Origin: Burkholderia humptydooensis
GTDB taxonomy: Bacteria; Pseudomonadota; Gammaproteobacteria; Burkholderiales; Burkholderiaceae
Length of the DNA stretch: 64,000 bases
NCBI RefSeq assembly: GCF_001513745.1
Contig: NZ_CP013382.1
Span: 248,001-312,000 of the forward strand
Direction: 5' to 3'
Positions 19,360 to 28,617 of the stretch are shown here, one piece after another. The notes beneath the pieces were generated by a model. That model made no database searches and was not told the origin of the DNA. It saw nothing but the letters and a program-made list of their open reading frames with translations. The position numbers and the translations under genes were made by a program. How positions within the stretch are numbered: the stretch's first letter is position 1; each line of letters begins with the position of its first letter.

Positions 19360-20208
19360 TTACGCGGCCGCCTCCTTCAGCATCGAAAGATGTCTGGCCG
19401 TCGCGCGCAGTTGCGCGTCGACGTCGTCGACGCGCGGCGCGACGTGCGCGTCGATCCGGCGGACGTACGGGCACGTGAGTGCGGCGATCGCGTGGCCGGA
19501 CGGCCCGAGAACCGGATACGCGATGTCGGTGACGCCGAATGCCTGGCGGCTTTCCCGCCTGAGCCAGCCGGTCGTGCGGATCTCGCGCAGCAGCGCGTCG
19601 AGCTCGTGCATGTCGAGCGCGATTTCGCCCTCCACCTTCGTATGCTCGGCGAGCATCTGCGTGCGTTGCTCGGGCGTCTGGAACGCGAGCAACACGGGGC
19701 CCGACGCGGTGTCGACGAGCCCGACGCGCGAACCGAGCCGCACCGAGATGCCCCACGGGCCCGGCCCGTCGACCTGTGCGATCACGAGCAGGTTGCCCCG
19801 GTCGTACACGCACAGGTGGCACGATTGCTCGGCCGCGTCGGCGAAGCGCTGCATCGGCGGCAGCGCCTCGGCGATCAGCCGCTTGAGCGGCGGATGGCGG
19901 TGGGCGAGCGAGTAGAGCTTCAGGCTCAGCGTGTAGCGGTCGCCGCCCGGCGAGCGGATCACGTATTGGCGCGCGACGAGCCGCTCCAGCATCCGGTAGA
20001 TCTCGCTCGCATTGCGGCCGAGCTCTTTCGTGATCTCGGTGCGCGTGAGGCCTTCCTTCTGCTCGGCGAGGAGCTCAAGGATATCGAGCCCCTTGTCGAG
20101 CGCGGGCGCGCGATAGCGCCCGACTTCTTCGCAATCCTGCGGTTCTTGCGCGGCGCCGGCGGGCAGGTCTTTCCTGGGTTTCATCGGTGGATCGATTGTC
20201 TGGGACAC
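19360..20208 (-). CDS. IclR-family transcriptional regulator
   Basis: 282 residues. A 35-residue N-terminal tail precedes the winged HTH (about 38-100; LDILELLAEQKEGLTRTEITKELG, then NASEIYRMLERLVARQYV). The effector-binding IclR domain follows (about 120-275), with the family segment LGSRVGLVDTASGPVLLAF. IclR proteins usually bind a pathway acid and repress or activate adjacent catabolic genes. It is upstream of the amidase and divergent from the FAA hydrolase, so it probably controls both from the 533-base AT-rich intergenic region. Confidence 0.88.
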   Translation of the reverse strand: MSQTIDPPMKPRKDLPAGAAQEPQDCEEVGRYRAPALDKGLDILELLAEQKEGLTRTEITKELGRNASEIYRMLERLVARQYVIRSPGGDRYTLSLKLYSLAHRHPPLKRLIAEALPPMQRFADAAEQSCHLCVYDRGNLLVIAQVDGPGPWGISVRLGSRVGLVDTASGPVLLAFQTPEQRTQMLAEHTKVEGEIALDMHELDALLREIRTTGWLRRESRQAFGVTDIAYPVLGPSGHAIAALTCPYVRRIDAHVAPRVDDVDAQLRATARHLSMLKEAAA

Positions 20209-20741
20209 GATGCGTCGAACGCCCGGGGCGGCGCGTGTTTCGCGGCTGCGCCGAGTGCACCGATGGATCGTTGGTTCGTATGTAAATTAAGTCACTGCTC
20301 CAATAGCAATGATAATCAACGAATGTGAAATCAATACCAATTTTGTTGACAATTGTTGAATAGAAGGCGGTCGACTGCGTATCGATGCGGTCAAAGTATG
20401 CGTCGGAGCGGTCGGGAAAAAACGGCGTGATCGAGCAGGCCGGTGCGCTCGCGTGGCTGGAAGCGGGCGTTTGTCACGGACGTCGTTGCGCGGACGCGCG
20501 CGGTGACGCGCGGGAGGCATGCGCTGATGGACCTCGGCGAGTCCCGGCGCGGCGGCGGCAAGTGCCGGCGAACCCGCGCGTCGCCAGCGTCTGCTCCAAT
20601 AGTCGTTATCCGCGACGCAGCGTCTCATCGCGCGCGGCGGATGGTACAAATTGCGCAACGGGCCCGCGCCCGGCGCCGTCGCGCCGGCTCGATCGAGTGC
20701 GGCGGAGGCTCGTCTGTCCTGAACTGAAGAGGTCGCCTGTC
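20209..20741. promoter_or_regulatory. Divergent control region between iclR-type regulator and FAA hydrolase
   Basis: 533 bases without a gene. It holds a strikingly AT-rich block at about 20275-20365. Within it are TTGACA at 20346-20351, the palindrome ACAATTGT at 20349-20356, flanking CAATT (20338-20342) and AATTG (20351-20355) repeats, and a Fur-core-like AATGATAATCA at 20308-20318. The short inverted repeat is a plausible IclR operator. Confidence 0.4.
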
Positions 20742-21590
20742 ATGAAACTGCTTCGTTACGGCCCCGTGGGCCACGAAAAGCCCGGGTTGCTCGACGCGGC
20801 CGGCCGCATCCGCGATCTGTCGTCGCTGATCGACGACGTCGCGGGCGACGCGCTGTCGGACGCGAGCCTCGCGCGGCTCGCTGCCGTCGATCCCGCGTCG
20901 CTGCCGCTCGTCGCGGGCGAGCCGCGGACCGGCGCGTGCGTCGGCCGGATCGGCAAGTTCGTCTGCATCGGCCTGAACTACGCGGACCACGCGGCGGAGG
21001 CGGGTCTCGCGGTGCCGACCGAGCCCGTCGTGTTCGGCAAGTGGACGAGCGCGGTGAGCGGCCCGCACGACGGCATCGAGATTCCGCGCGGATCGGTGAA
21101 GACCGACTGGGAAGTCGAGCTGGGCGTCGTGATCGGCCGCGCGTGCAAGAACGTCGACGAGGCCGACGCGCTGTCGCACGTCGCCGGCTATTGCGTCGTC
21201 AACGACGTGTCCGAGCGCGAATGGCAGATCGAACGCGGCGGCCAGTGGGACAAGGGCAAGGGCTTCGACACGTTCGGGCCGATCGGCCCGTGGCTCGTCA
21301 CGCGCGACGAAATCGCCGATCCGCAGGCGCTCGACCTGTGGCTCGACGTGGACGGCCGGCGCTATCAGAACGGCAATACGCGCACGATGGTGTTCACCGT
21401 CGCGCAGTTGATCGCGTATCTGTCGCGTTGCATGAGCCTGCAGCCCGGCGACGTGATTTCGACCGGCACGCCGCCCGGCGTCGGGATGGGCGTGAAGCCG
21501 TCGCCCGTCTATCTGAAGCCGGGGCAGACGGTGCGCTGCGGGGTGGCGGGCCTGGGCGAGCAGCGGCAGACGACGCGCGCGGCGGCGTGA
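20742..21590 (+). CDS. Fumarylacetoacetate hydrolase family protein
   Basis: 282 residues, the normal length for the FahA C-terminal-domain family (fumarylpyruvate, acylpyruvate or ureidoglycolate-type hydrolases). The catalytic core starts at KFVCIGLNYADHAAEAG; the metal ligands lie in TDWEVELGVVIG (Glu-x-Glu) and the following VVNDVSERE Asp. STGTPPGVGMG is the conserved glycine loop. It cleaves C-C bonds in 1,3-diketo acids using Mg or Mn. Context (divergent IclR regulator and amidase) suggests a peripheral degradation pathway. The ATG at 20742 was chosen because the core motifs follow at the usual distance. Confidence 0.87.
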   Translation: MKLLRYGPVGHEKPGLLDAAGRIRDLSSLIDDVAGDALSDASLARLAAVDPASLPLVAGEPRTGACVGRIGKFVCIGLNYADHAAEAGLAVPTEPVVFGKWTSAVSGPHDGIEIPRGSVKTDWEVELGVVIGRACKNVDEADALSHVAGYCVVNDVSEREWQIERGGQWDKGKGFDTFGPIGPWLVTRDEIADPQALDLWLDVDGRRYQNGNTRTMVFTVAQLIAYLSRCMSLQPGDVISTGTPPGVGMGVKPSPVYLKPGQTVRCGVAGLGEQRQTTRAAA

Positions 21591-21730
21591 CGTGGCGGCG
21601 CGGCCGGCGTGCGGCAGCCGATGTGCCGGCAGCGGTTCGCGTTGCACGGCCTCGTTCGCTGCTTCGCGTGGCGGACGGCGTGTGTGCGACGAGGCGTCGA
21701 TCGTCGCTGTTGCGCGCGTTGTGTCGCGCG

Positions 21731-21762
21731 TCTTGATCGAACGCGCGGGCGTTCGATCAAGA
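21731..21762. terminator. Perfect 14-base hairpin between converging genes
   Basis: TCTTGATCGAACGC at 21731-21744 pairs with 21749-21762 around a 4-base loop. It sits just past the stop of the minus-strand sulfhydrylase gene (21769) and 140 bases after the FAA hydrolase stop, where a bidirectional terminator is expected. There is no T-run. Confidence 0.6.
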
Positions 21763-21768
21763 TGTCGT

Positions 21769-23064
21769 TCACGCCTTCGCCAGCGCCTGATCGAGATCGG
21801 CGAGCAGATCGTCGATGTGCTCGATGCCGATCGACAGCCGCACCGTCTCTTCCTTCACGCCCGCCTTCGCGAGCTCTTCCGGCGATAGCTGACGATGCGT
21901 CGTCGAAGCGGGATGCGTCGCGAGCGACTTCGCGTCGCCGATGTTGACGAGCCGCGTGAAGAGCTTCAGCGCATCCTGGAACGCGGCGCCGCCCGCGCGC
22001 CCGCCCTTCACGCCGAACGTGAGGATGCCCGGCGCGCGGCCCGACAGATAGCGGTCGACGAGCGCGTGATCCGGATGATTCGGCAAGCCGGAATAATCGA
22101 CCCATTCGACCTTCTCGTGCCCCGCGAGATGCTGCGCGATCCTCAGCGCGTTCTCGCTGATGCGGTCGATGCGCAGCGCGAGCGTCTCGATGCCTTGCAG
22201 GATCTGGAACGCGTTGAACGGCGAGAGCGCCGCGCCGGTGTTGCGCAGCGGGACGACGCGCGCGCGGCCGATATACGCGGCGTCGCCGAACGCTTCGGTG
22301 TAGACGACGCCGTGATAGCTGACGTCCGGCTCGTTCAGCCGCCTGAAGCGGTCGGCGTGCTTCGCCCACGGGAACTTGCCCGAATCGACGATCGCGCCGC
22401 CCAGGCTCGTGCCGTGCCCGCCGAGATACTTCGTCAGCGAATGGACGACGATGTCCGCGCCGTGCTCGAACGGACGCAGCAGGTAAGGCGTCGGCACCGT
22501 GTTGTCGACGATGAGCGGCAGGCCGTGGCGATGCGCGACGTCGGCGAGCGCGGCGATGTCGGTGATGTTGCCGAGCGGATTGCCGACCGATTCCGCGAAG
22601 ATCGCCTTCGTGCGCGAATCGATCAGCGCTTCGAACGCGGCGGGATCGCGCGGATTGGCGAAGCGTGTCGAGATCCCGTATTGCGGCAGCGTATGCGCGA
22701 AGAGGTTGTAGGTGCCGCCGTACAGCGTGCTCGACGACACGATGTTGTCGCCCGCCTCGGCGATCGTCAGGATCGAATAGGTGACCCCCGCCTGGCCCGA
22801 TGCGAGCGCCAGCGCGCCGACGCCGCCTTCGAGCGCCGCGACGCGCTGTTCGAGCACGTCGTTGGTCGGATTCATGATCCGCGAATAGATGTTGCCCTGG
22901 ACTTTCAGATCGAACAGGTCCGCGCCGTGCTGCGTGTCGTCGAACGCGAACGCGACTGTCTGATAGATCGGCACCGCGGCGGCGCGCGTCGTCGGGTCGG
23001 GGCGATAGCCGCCGTGCACGGCGAGGGTTTCGAGGCGCCAGTCGGCGGATGCGGGTTCGGTCAT
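21769..23064 (-). CDS. metY: O-acetylhomoserine sulfhydrylase (PLP-dependent)
   Basis: 431 residues, matching the length of MetY-type O-acetylhomoserine aminocarboxypropyltransferases. It begins with RLETLAVHGGYRPDPTTRA, typical of the family. SLTKYLGGHGTSLGG carries the lysine that binds pyridoxal phosphate; the segment YSRIMNPTNDVLEQRVAALEGG is also diagnostic. The enzyme makes homocysteine directly from O-acetylhomoserine and sulfide. It is monocistronic, with a TATAAT about 45 bases upstream and a hairpin directly after the stop. Confidence 0.92.
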   Translation of the reverse strand: MTEPASADWRLETLAVHGGYRPDPTTRAAAVPIYQTVAFAFDDTQHGADLFDLKVQGNIYSRIMNPTNDVLEQRVAALEGGVGALALASGQAGVTYSILTIAEAGDNIVSSSTLYGGTYNLFAHTLPQYGISTRFANPRDPAAFEALIDSRTKAIFAESVGNPLGNITDIAALADVAHRHGLPLIVDNTVPTPYLLRPFEHGADIVVHSLTKYLGGHGTSLGGAIVDSGKFPWAKHADRFRRLNEPDVSYHGVVYTEAFGDAAYIGRARVVPLRNTGAALSPFNAFQILQGIETLALRIDRISENALRIAQHLAGHEKVEWVDYSGLPNHPDHALVDRYLSGRAPGILTFGVKGGRAGGAAFQDALKLFTRLVNIGDAKSLATHPASTTHRQLSPEELAKAGVKEETVRLSIGIEHIDDLLADLDQALAKA

Positions 23065-23106
23065 GATGGGTCTCCGATCGGTCTGCTTGTGTCAAGGTGT
23101 CGGCCG

Positions 23107-23112
23107 ATTATA
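23107..23112 (-). promoter_or_regulatory. Consensus -10 box of the sulfhydrylase gene
   Basis: TATAAT on the minus strand, 43 bases before the start codon. A good -35 is not visible at 17 bases; TTGTCA at 23146-23151 is too far away. Confidence 0.4.
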
Positions 23113-23212
23113 GGAGTCGCGGTCGCGCGCTTTTAGCTTGTTTGGTGACAAGCTTATTCGCGGACAAGACAAGTGCCGGGGCGGTGCGCGCAGGCGTGCG
23201 GACGATGGGCGG

Positions 23213-23605
23213 TTAGCCGTCGGCGTCCGCCATGAAATTCAATTCGACGCCGTTTCCCGCCGGGTCGTCGAAGAACAATTGATGCTGACGCGTCAACGGC
23301 ACGTCGGCGCTCGTGTATCGGATGCCGAATTGCTTCAGACGGGCAATCGTTCCCGGCAGATCGCTGCAGGAGAACGCGACATGGTCGAACGTGTTCGTGA
23401 CATTTGGCGCACGCGATTCGCCCGGCCCGGCTTCCGACAGATGCAGCACCGCTCGCGCGCCGGCATACAGCCAATAGCCGTGGCTCCGGAACGGCGGGCG
23501 ATCGCCGGGCCGCAAGCCGACCGCGTTCACGTAGAAATCGCGCAGCGTGTCGAGGAGCGGACGAGGCGCGCGGAGGTTGTAGTGATCGAGGCCGGTGACG
23601 GGCAT
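23213..23605 (-). CDS. VOC/glyoxalase-fold protein
   Basis: 130 residues with the two beta-alpha-beta-beta-beta modules of the vicinal oxygen chelate fold: GLDHYNLRAPRPLLDTLRDF first, then NTFDHVAFSCSDL as the second strand. It ends with FFDDPAGNGVELNF, which holds the last metal-ligand glutamate. Such proteins bind divalent metal and act as dioxygenases, glyoxalases or antibiotic-binding proteins; the role here is unknown. It lies 150 bases downstream of the siderophore operon on the same strand, so read-through is possible, but nothing ties it to siderophore chemistry. Confidence 0.8.
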   Translation of the reverse strand: MPVTGLDHYNLRAPRPLLDTLRDFYVNAVGLRPGDRPPFRSHGYWLYAGARAVLHLSEAGPGESRAPNVTNTFDHVAFSCSDLPGTIARLKQFGIRYTSADVPLTRQHQLFFDDPAGNGVELNFMADADG

Positions 23606-23755
23606 GGCGGGCGGTCGGGGGAGGGAACCGGAGCGGCCATTCTAGCGCGTGTCGAGGGGCGATGTGATGGGGCGCGTCGAATGGCCGGCGCGGCGCGGCT
23701 TCATGGACGCTTCCGCCACGCCATGCTACGCCGCCCCGCCCCGCGGCTTCCGCGC

Positions 23756-26719
23756 CTAGTCGCCCGCCCGCCCCTGCAAATGACGCGCGACCGAAGCGAG
23801 CTTTTCGCAAGTCTCCGTCCATTCGCGATCGGGCGTCGACAGCGGAACGAGCCCCGCACCGGCTTGCAGCCAGCAGCGTTCGCCGTCCCGATACACGGAG
23901 CGCAGCACGAGCGCGGCATCCATCGCGCCTTCGCTGTCGACGACGAATACGCAGCCGCTGTACAAGCCGCGCAAGCGCTGCTCGTGGCGTCGAATGCTGT
24001 CGAGCGCCTCGCGTTTCGGAATGCCCGAAGCGGTGACGGCGGGAAACAGCTTTTCGAACGCATGCCATGCGTGCCGGCCCGCCGCGAGCCGCCCGCGCAC
24101 GCGCGATGCTAGATGCTGGACGGTGCCGCGCCGATAGACGTTCATGAATTCGCTGACGCCGAGCGTATCGGCGTCGCAGATCGACGACATTTCGTCCATC
24201 GCCAGTTGCACCGACACCGCGTGTTCGGCGATTTCCTTCGCATCCCGCAGCAGTTCGCGCCGCAAACGCGCGTCTTCGGCGTCGTCGCCCGTCAATGCGC
24301 GCGTGCCGGCGAGCGGTTGCGTGCTGACGAAGCCGTCGGCGCTCACTTCGACCACCGTTTCGGGGCTGAAGCCGTATGCTTCGAAATCGCCGTCGCGGAG
24401 CAGGAACGAACGCGCCGGCGTGTTCGTCCGCCGGCCCGCGACGTAGCTCGACACCGTGTCGAGCGACGCAGGAACCTCGACCGCGCGCGACAGGATCACT
24501 TTCTGGTACGCGTCGGCCTGCATTTCGCGCACCGCGGACGCGACCTGCTCCTTGTACGCGCGCGCGTCGCGTTCGCCGTCGATTGTTTCGAGACGCGCGC
24601 CGGGCTCGGTCTGCTGCGCGGCGTCCTGCGCGTCGACCAATTCGGCGAGCGTCGCGAGCGCGCCGGGGTCCAGGCTGCGGATCAGCGCGCGGCCGCTCGA
24701 TACGCGAATCTCGCTTTGCGGAATCGCGAGCCGCAGCAACGGCTCGTCGCCGCGCGCGCCGTCGATGCCGTACGTCAGATGAGAAAACTCGAAATGGGCG
24801 CGCCCGTATGCGCGCCAAGCGTCGATCCGCACGTCCGCGAGCGCGTGTGCGATCGCGTCGCACGGCTGCGCGTCGCGCCAGCTTGCGCCGTCGCTGCGGC
24901 GCACCGTTCCGTCCGGCTCGACGATCACGCTCAGCGCCGAATCGATGCCGATGCTCCATTCGCCGCCGCGCTCGTAGAGCGTGCAGTGCCGGCTCGGCAA
25001 TGCGCGCATGATGCGCGACGCCAGATCGAGCGGTTCGCTTCGCACGCTCAGGTGGCGTTCGACGTAGCGTCGCGCCGGGGCGGCGTCACGCGCCTTGGCG
25101 ATCGCGATCAAGCGTTGCTTGTCGATCTTGCCGACCGACGTCAACGGCCAATGCGCGGCGATTTCGATCTGATCCGGCAGCTTGAATTCGCTGAGCCCGC
25201 GTGCGCGCAGCGCCTGCTTGAGCGTCGCCGCATCGAGCGCGTCGCGTTGCGGCCGCACGAATGCGCAGATGCGTTCGCCGAGCAGCGCGTCGGGAACCGC
25301 GACGACGGCCGAGTCCTGCACGTCCGGCAACGCGTCGATCAGCAGCTCGATTTCCGCGGCGGAGATCTTTTCGCCGCCGCGATTGATCTGCTCTTTGATG
25401 CGCCCTTCGACGATCAGATTGCCGGCCGCGTCGCGGCGCACGAGATCGCCCGTGCGGTAGTAGCCGTCGCCCGTGAAGCTGCGCGCGTTGTGCTCCGGCG
25501 CGCGGTAGTAGCCTCGGATCGTGTACGGCCCGCGAGTCAGCAGCTCGCCGACGTCGCCGGCGGCGACGTCGCGGCCGTGCGCATCGACGATGCGGACTTC
25601 GTCGCGCGGCGACAGCGGCCGCCCCTGCGTATGCGCGATCGTGTCGGGCGGATCGTCGAGCCGCGTGTAGCACAGCAGTCCTTCAGCCATCCCGAATACC
25701 TGCTGCAGACGGCAGCCGAGCACGTCGGGCAGGCGGCGCGCGAGCGCCGGGTCCAGCCGCGCGCCGCCGACCTGGACGAGCCGCAGGCTCGACAGATCGC
25801 TGCGTTCCCATTCGCGCGCTTGCGCCCAGAGCTGCGCGAGCGGCGGCACGAGCGCGACGTGCGTGACCCGCTCGCGTGCGATCAGCGGCATCGCTTCGTC
25901 GCAGCTCGCCGTGTCGGACAACACGACCGCGCCGCCGCTCGCGAGCGTGCCGAGTATGCCGGGGCATGCGAGCGTGAAGTTGTGCGCGGCGGGCAGCACC
26001 GCCAGATAGACGCTCGTATCGTCGAGCCCGCAGAGTGCGGCCGACGCGCTGAAGTTGTACGCGTAGTCCGCGTGCGTGCGCGGAATCAGCTTCGGCGTGC
26101 CGGTCGTGCCGCCCGACAGGAGCAGCAGCGCGACGTCGTTCGGCGCGGGCGGCGTCAGTGCGCGCGGCGGCGCGTCGAGCGACGCGAGCGGCACGACGCG
26201 CTCGTCGGCATCGTCGTCATTGTCGCGACGGCCGGGCTCGCCGTCGACGACGATCCAGCGCAGCGACGGATGCGCGTCGAGCATGTCGGCGGCGAGCGAT
26301 CGGGCGTCGAAGCCGGCCGTTCCGTCCGCGATGAAATAAGCGCTGGGCTCGGCGATGCGGCAGAGCGCGTCGATGTCGTGCGAGCGTTGGGTCGGCATCG
26401 CGAGTACGGGTACCACGCCGAGACGGAACAGCGCGAAGCAGACGGTGACGAACGCGATGCCGTTCGGCAACTGCACCATCGCCCGGTCGCCGGGGCGCAG
26501 GCCCAGCTCGTGCAGTGCGGCCGCGAGCCGATCGACCCGGTGATCGAGCGCGACGAACGGCACGCGTTCGCCGCCGGCGACGAGCGCGGTGCGCGTCGCG
26601 TGGTCGGCCGCCCAGCGGCGCAGATGTTCGCCGAGCGGCAGCGCGGCGGACGAGATGTCGGGTTCGGCGGCCACGGCGTCGGCCGTTTCGTTCGGATTCG
26701 GATGAAGAAGAGTTTCCAT
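23756..26719 (-). CDS. Fused salicyl-AMP ligase and salicylate synthase (YbtE-YbtS type)
   Basis: 987 residues. Residues about 25-545 are an aryl-acid adenylation enzyme: P-loop SGGTTGTPKL, aryl-specific Asn in LPAAHNF, VFGMAEGLLCYTRLDD, TGDLVRR, and the A10 lysine in SVGKIDKQRL. Residues about 565-985 are a chorismate-binding enzyme of the MbtI/Irp9 salicylate-synthase group: YQKVILSRAVEVP, QPLAGTRAL, KEIAEHAVSV, ERG-like YRRGTVQHL, FPAVTASGIPK and LYSGCVF. One polypeptide would thus make salicylate from chorismate and load it, as salicyl-AMP, on the NRPS carrier domain. In Yersinia these are separate proteins. The ligase half lacks the usual N-terminal FxxWP region. Last gene of the operon, 15 bases after the thioesterase. 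Confidence 0.92.
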   Translation of the reverse strand: METLLHPNPNETADAVAAEPDISSAALPLGEHLRRWAADHATRTALVAGGERVPFVALDHRVDRLAAALHELGLRPGDRAMVQLPNGIAFVTVCFALFRLGVVPVLAMPTQRSHDIDALCRIAEPSAYFIADGTAGFDARSLAADMLDAHPSLRWIVVDGEPGRRDNDDDADERVVPLASLDAPPRALTPPAPNDVALLLLSGGTTGTPKLIPRTHADYAYNFSASAALCGLDDTSVYLAVLPAAHNFTLACPGILGTLASGGAVVLSDTASCDEAMPLIARERVTHVALVPPLAQLWAQAREWERSDLSSLRLVQVGGARLDPALARRLPDVLGCRLQQVFGMAEGLLCYTRLDDPPDTIAHTQGRPLSPRDEVRIVDAHGRDVAAGDVGELLTRGPYTIRGYYRAPEHNARSFTGDGYYRTGDLVRRDAAGNLIVEGRIKEQINRGGEKISAAEIELLIDALPDVQDSAVVAVPDALLGERICAFVRPQRDALDAATLKQALRARGLSEFKLPDQIEIAAHWPLTSVGKIDKQRLIAIAKARDAAPARRYVERHLSVRSEPLDLASRIMRALPSRHCTLYERGGEWSIGIDSALSVIVEPDGTVRRSDGASWRDAQPCDAIAHALADVRIDAWRAYGRAHFEFSHLTYGIDGARGDEPLLRLAIPQSEIRVSSGRALIRSLDPGALATLAELVDAQDAAQQTEPGARLETIDGERDARAYKEQVASAVREMQADAYQKVILSRAVEVPASLDTVSSYVAGRRTNTPARSFLLRDGDFEAYGFSPETVVEVSADGFVSTQPLAGTRALTGDDAEDARLRRELLRDAKEIAEHAVSVQLAMDEMSSICDADTLGVSEFMNVYRRGTVQHLASRVRGRLAAGRHAWHAFEKLFPAVTASGIPKREALDSIRRHEQRLRGLYSGCVFVVDSEGAMDAALVLRSVYRDGERCWLQAGAGLVPLSTPDREWTETCEKLASVARHLQGRAGD

Positions 26720-26734
26720 GAGCTTCTCTGAGGG

Positions 26735-27502
26735 TCACACACACGCGGAGGTCGACTCGAGCCGGCGCAGGATCTGTTGCAGAAAGGCGCGCGGTCTGCG
26801 GGTCACGTAGAAGTGGTCGCCGGGCATCGCGATCGGTTCGTCCGCGCGACGCAGCCAGTCGCGCCACGCGGCGACTTCTTCGCGCGACGCTTCGGTGTCG
26901 CGGCTGCCGTGGACGAGCAGCGTCGGCGTGTCGATGCGGCGCTGGTCGGCGCGCGGCATGCGGCGATAGGCCTCGGTGATCCGGAAGTCGGCGCGCAGCA
27001 TCGGCAGGAAGATCGCGAGCAGCGACGGATCTGACAGCAGCGTTGCGTCGCTGCCGCCGATCTCGACGAGCTGATCGACGAACGCGCGGTCGTCGAGATG
27101 GCTGAGCAGGCGCCGCCCTTGCAGGTGCGGCGCGTGGCAGCCGGACAGCACGAGCGCGAACGGCGGCGCGCCGCGCCGCTCGAGACGCTCGCAGGTCTCG
27201 AACGCCACTTGCGCGCCCATGCTGTGCCCGGCGAGGATCAGCTTGCCGGGCGACGCCTTCGCATCGACCAGCTCGTCGGCGAGCTGATCGGCGAGCCGGC
27301 CGATGTCGTCCGCGCCCGGCTCGCGCATCCGGTGGTCGCGGCCCGGATAGATCGCGAGCGAGACGTCGATGCCGAAGTCGTCGACGTTGCGCCAATCGCG
27401 GAATGCGCTGCTGCTGCCGCCCGCGAACGGGCACATGACGAGCCGCCACGCAGCCGGCTCCGGCGACATGATCCACGGGCGCAGCATCCGCCGCTCGTTC
27501 AT
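26735..27502 (-). CDS. Type II thioesterase (YbtT/PchC-like)
   Basis: 255 residues, an alpha/beta hydrolase with nucleophile motif GHSMGAQVAFE, the N-terminal MCPFAGGSSSAFRDW oxyanion segment and a C-terminal His in MPGDHFYV. Such editing thioesterases clear misloaded carrier domains in NRPS/PKS lines. The start at 27502 overlaps the reductase stop by four bases, which fixes it; the frame upstream is a shadow of the reductase gene. Its place between the reductase and the ligase/synthase gene matches the order ybtU-ybtT-ybtE in Yersinia. Confidence 0.92.
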   Translation of the reverse strand: MNERRMLRPWIMSPEPAAWRLVMCPFAGGSSSAFRDWRNVDDFGIDVSLAIYPGRDHRMREPGADDIGRLADQLADELVDAKASPGKLILAGHSMGAQVAFETCERLERRGAPPFALVLSGCHAPHLQGRRLLSHLDDRAFVDQLVEIGGSDATLLSDPSLLAIFLPMLRADFRITEAYRRMPRADQRRIDTPTLLVHGSRDTEASREEVAAWRDWLRRADEPIAMPGDHFYVTRRPRAFLQQILRRLESTSACV

Positions 27503-28617
27503 GCCGCCACCTGTTCGTCGGGCGCGGCGTCGACGAGCATGCGCGGGTCGATCGCCGGCGGCGGCGCGACGCGGCGCTCGCGCGCGGGGCCCGCGCATTG
27601 CAATGTCTTTTGCCAGACGCGGGCGAGCGCGAGCTGATAGGCGGGATCGAACGCGGCGGGCGCCGCCGCGCCGTCGAGATGCCGGCGCAGCGCGTGCAGC
27701 ACGTGCGCGACGCCCGCGGGGCCGTCGACTTCGAGCGCGTCGCGCCAGCTTGCCGGCGCGGGATGCAGCGGCAGGGCGGGCGGCCGGTCGAAATGCGCGC
27801 TTTCGGCGCCCGTCGTCCGGTACGCGCTGCGATTGCCGTCGCGATGCTGCGGGTCGTATAGCGCGGCGGTCCAGACGACCGGGCCGTAGCTCGCGTCGAG
27901 CGACAGATAGCCGGAAGGCCAGCCGAGCGTGAGCTGATGCATCGCGAGGCTGTGCAGATCGGGATCGTCGGGATCGAGATAGGTTTGCAGACGCAGCGTC
28001 GCGCGGCAGCCGGGCAGGCCGATTCGCAGCGCGTGGAACGCGGGATCGTCGTCGTCCGCGGCGTCGACCGTCGCGTCGACGGCGCCGCTCGCCTGCAGCA
28101 GCAGATCGAGCGATGAGTAGAGCAACTGTCGGCTCGTCGCGAGATGCGCGAAGTGCGCGTGCTCGCCGCCGAGCGCGCGCCGCACGCGCCGAGCGCGATC
28201 GATCCAGCAGCGGCCGGCCGGCGTGTGCGCATAGAAGCTGTTGACCCAACAGGCGCGCTCGCGTTGCGCGGCGAGCTGCTGCAGGCGAGCGACGTCGTCC
28301 GGATGCAGCGGATGCTCCTGCACGACGTGCGCGCCGCGTTCGAGGAATGCCTGCGCGAGCGACGTGCCGGCGCCGCCGACGACCGTCGAGCGGACGACCA
28401 CGCATGCGATGTCGATGTCGCCGGGCACGTCGTCGATCGACGTGTAGAGCGGAATGCCGAACGCGTGAGCCAGTTGCCGCGCGCGCGGGCTGCCGTTCGC
28501 GAGAAGTCCCGCGAGCTCGAGCCCCGGCTGCGGCGCGAGGAACGCATTCAGATAGATTTCGCCGAATTTTGCGCCGGCGACGAGCACGCGCCTGTTGCGC
28601 GCGTTGAGAGGTTTCAT
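27499..28617 (-). CDS. Thiazolinyl imide reductase (YbtU/PchG-like)
   Basis: 372 residues, Gfo/Idh-like Rossmann protein. The N-terminus RRVLVAGAKFGEIYLNAFLA is diagnostic of thiazolinyl imide reductases of yersiniabactin and pyochelin systems; IACVVVRSTVVGGAGT and VVQEHPLHPDDVARL follow as in Irp3. It reduces one thiazoline ring to thiazolidine on the assembly line with NADPH. The start is set by the ATGA overlap with the stop of the HMWP1-like gene. Confidence 0.93.
   Translation of the reverse strand: MKPLNARNRRVLVAGAKFGEIYLNAFLAPQPGLELAGLLANGSPRARQLAHAFGIPLYTSIDDVPGDIDIACVVVRSTVVGGAGTSLAQAFLERGAHVVQEHPLHPDDVARLQQLAAQRERACWVNSFYAHTPAGRCWIDRARRVRRALGGEHAHFAHLATSRQLLYSSLDLLLQASGAVDATVDAADDDDPAFHALRIGLPGCRATLRLQTYLDPDDPDLHSLAMHQLTLGWPSGYLSLDASYGPVVWTAALYDPQHRDGNRSAYRTTGAESAHFDRPPALPLHPAPASWRDALEVDGPAGVAHVLHALRRHLDGAAAPAAFDPAYQLALARVWQKTLQCAGPARERRVAPPPAIDPRMLVDAAPDEQVAA

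Noticed and set aside
24113..26731. Plus-strand frame of 872 codons opposite the ligase-synthase fusion
   Set aside because: Antisense shadow; the minus strand has intact adenylation and chorismate-binding motifs.
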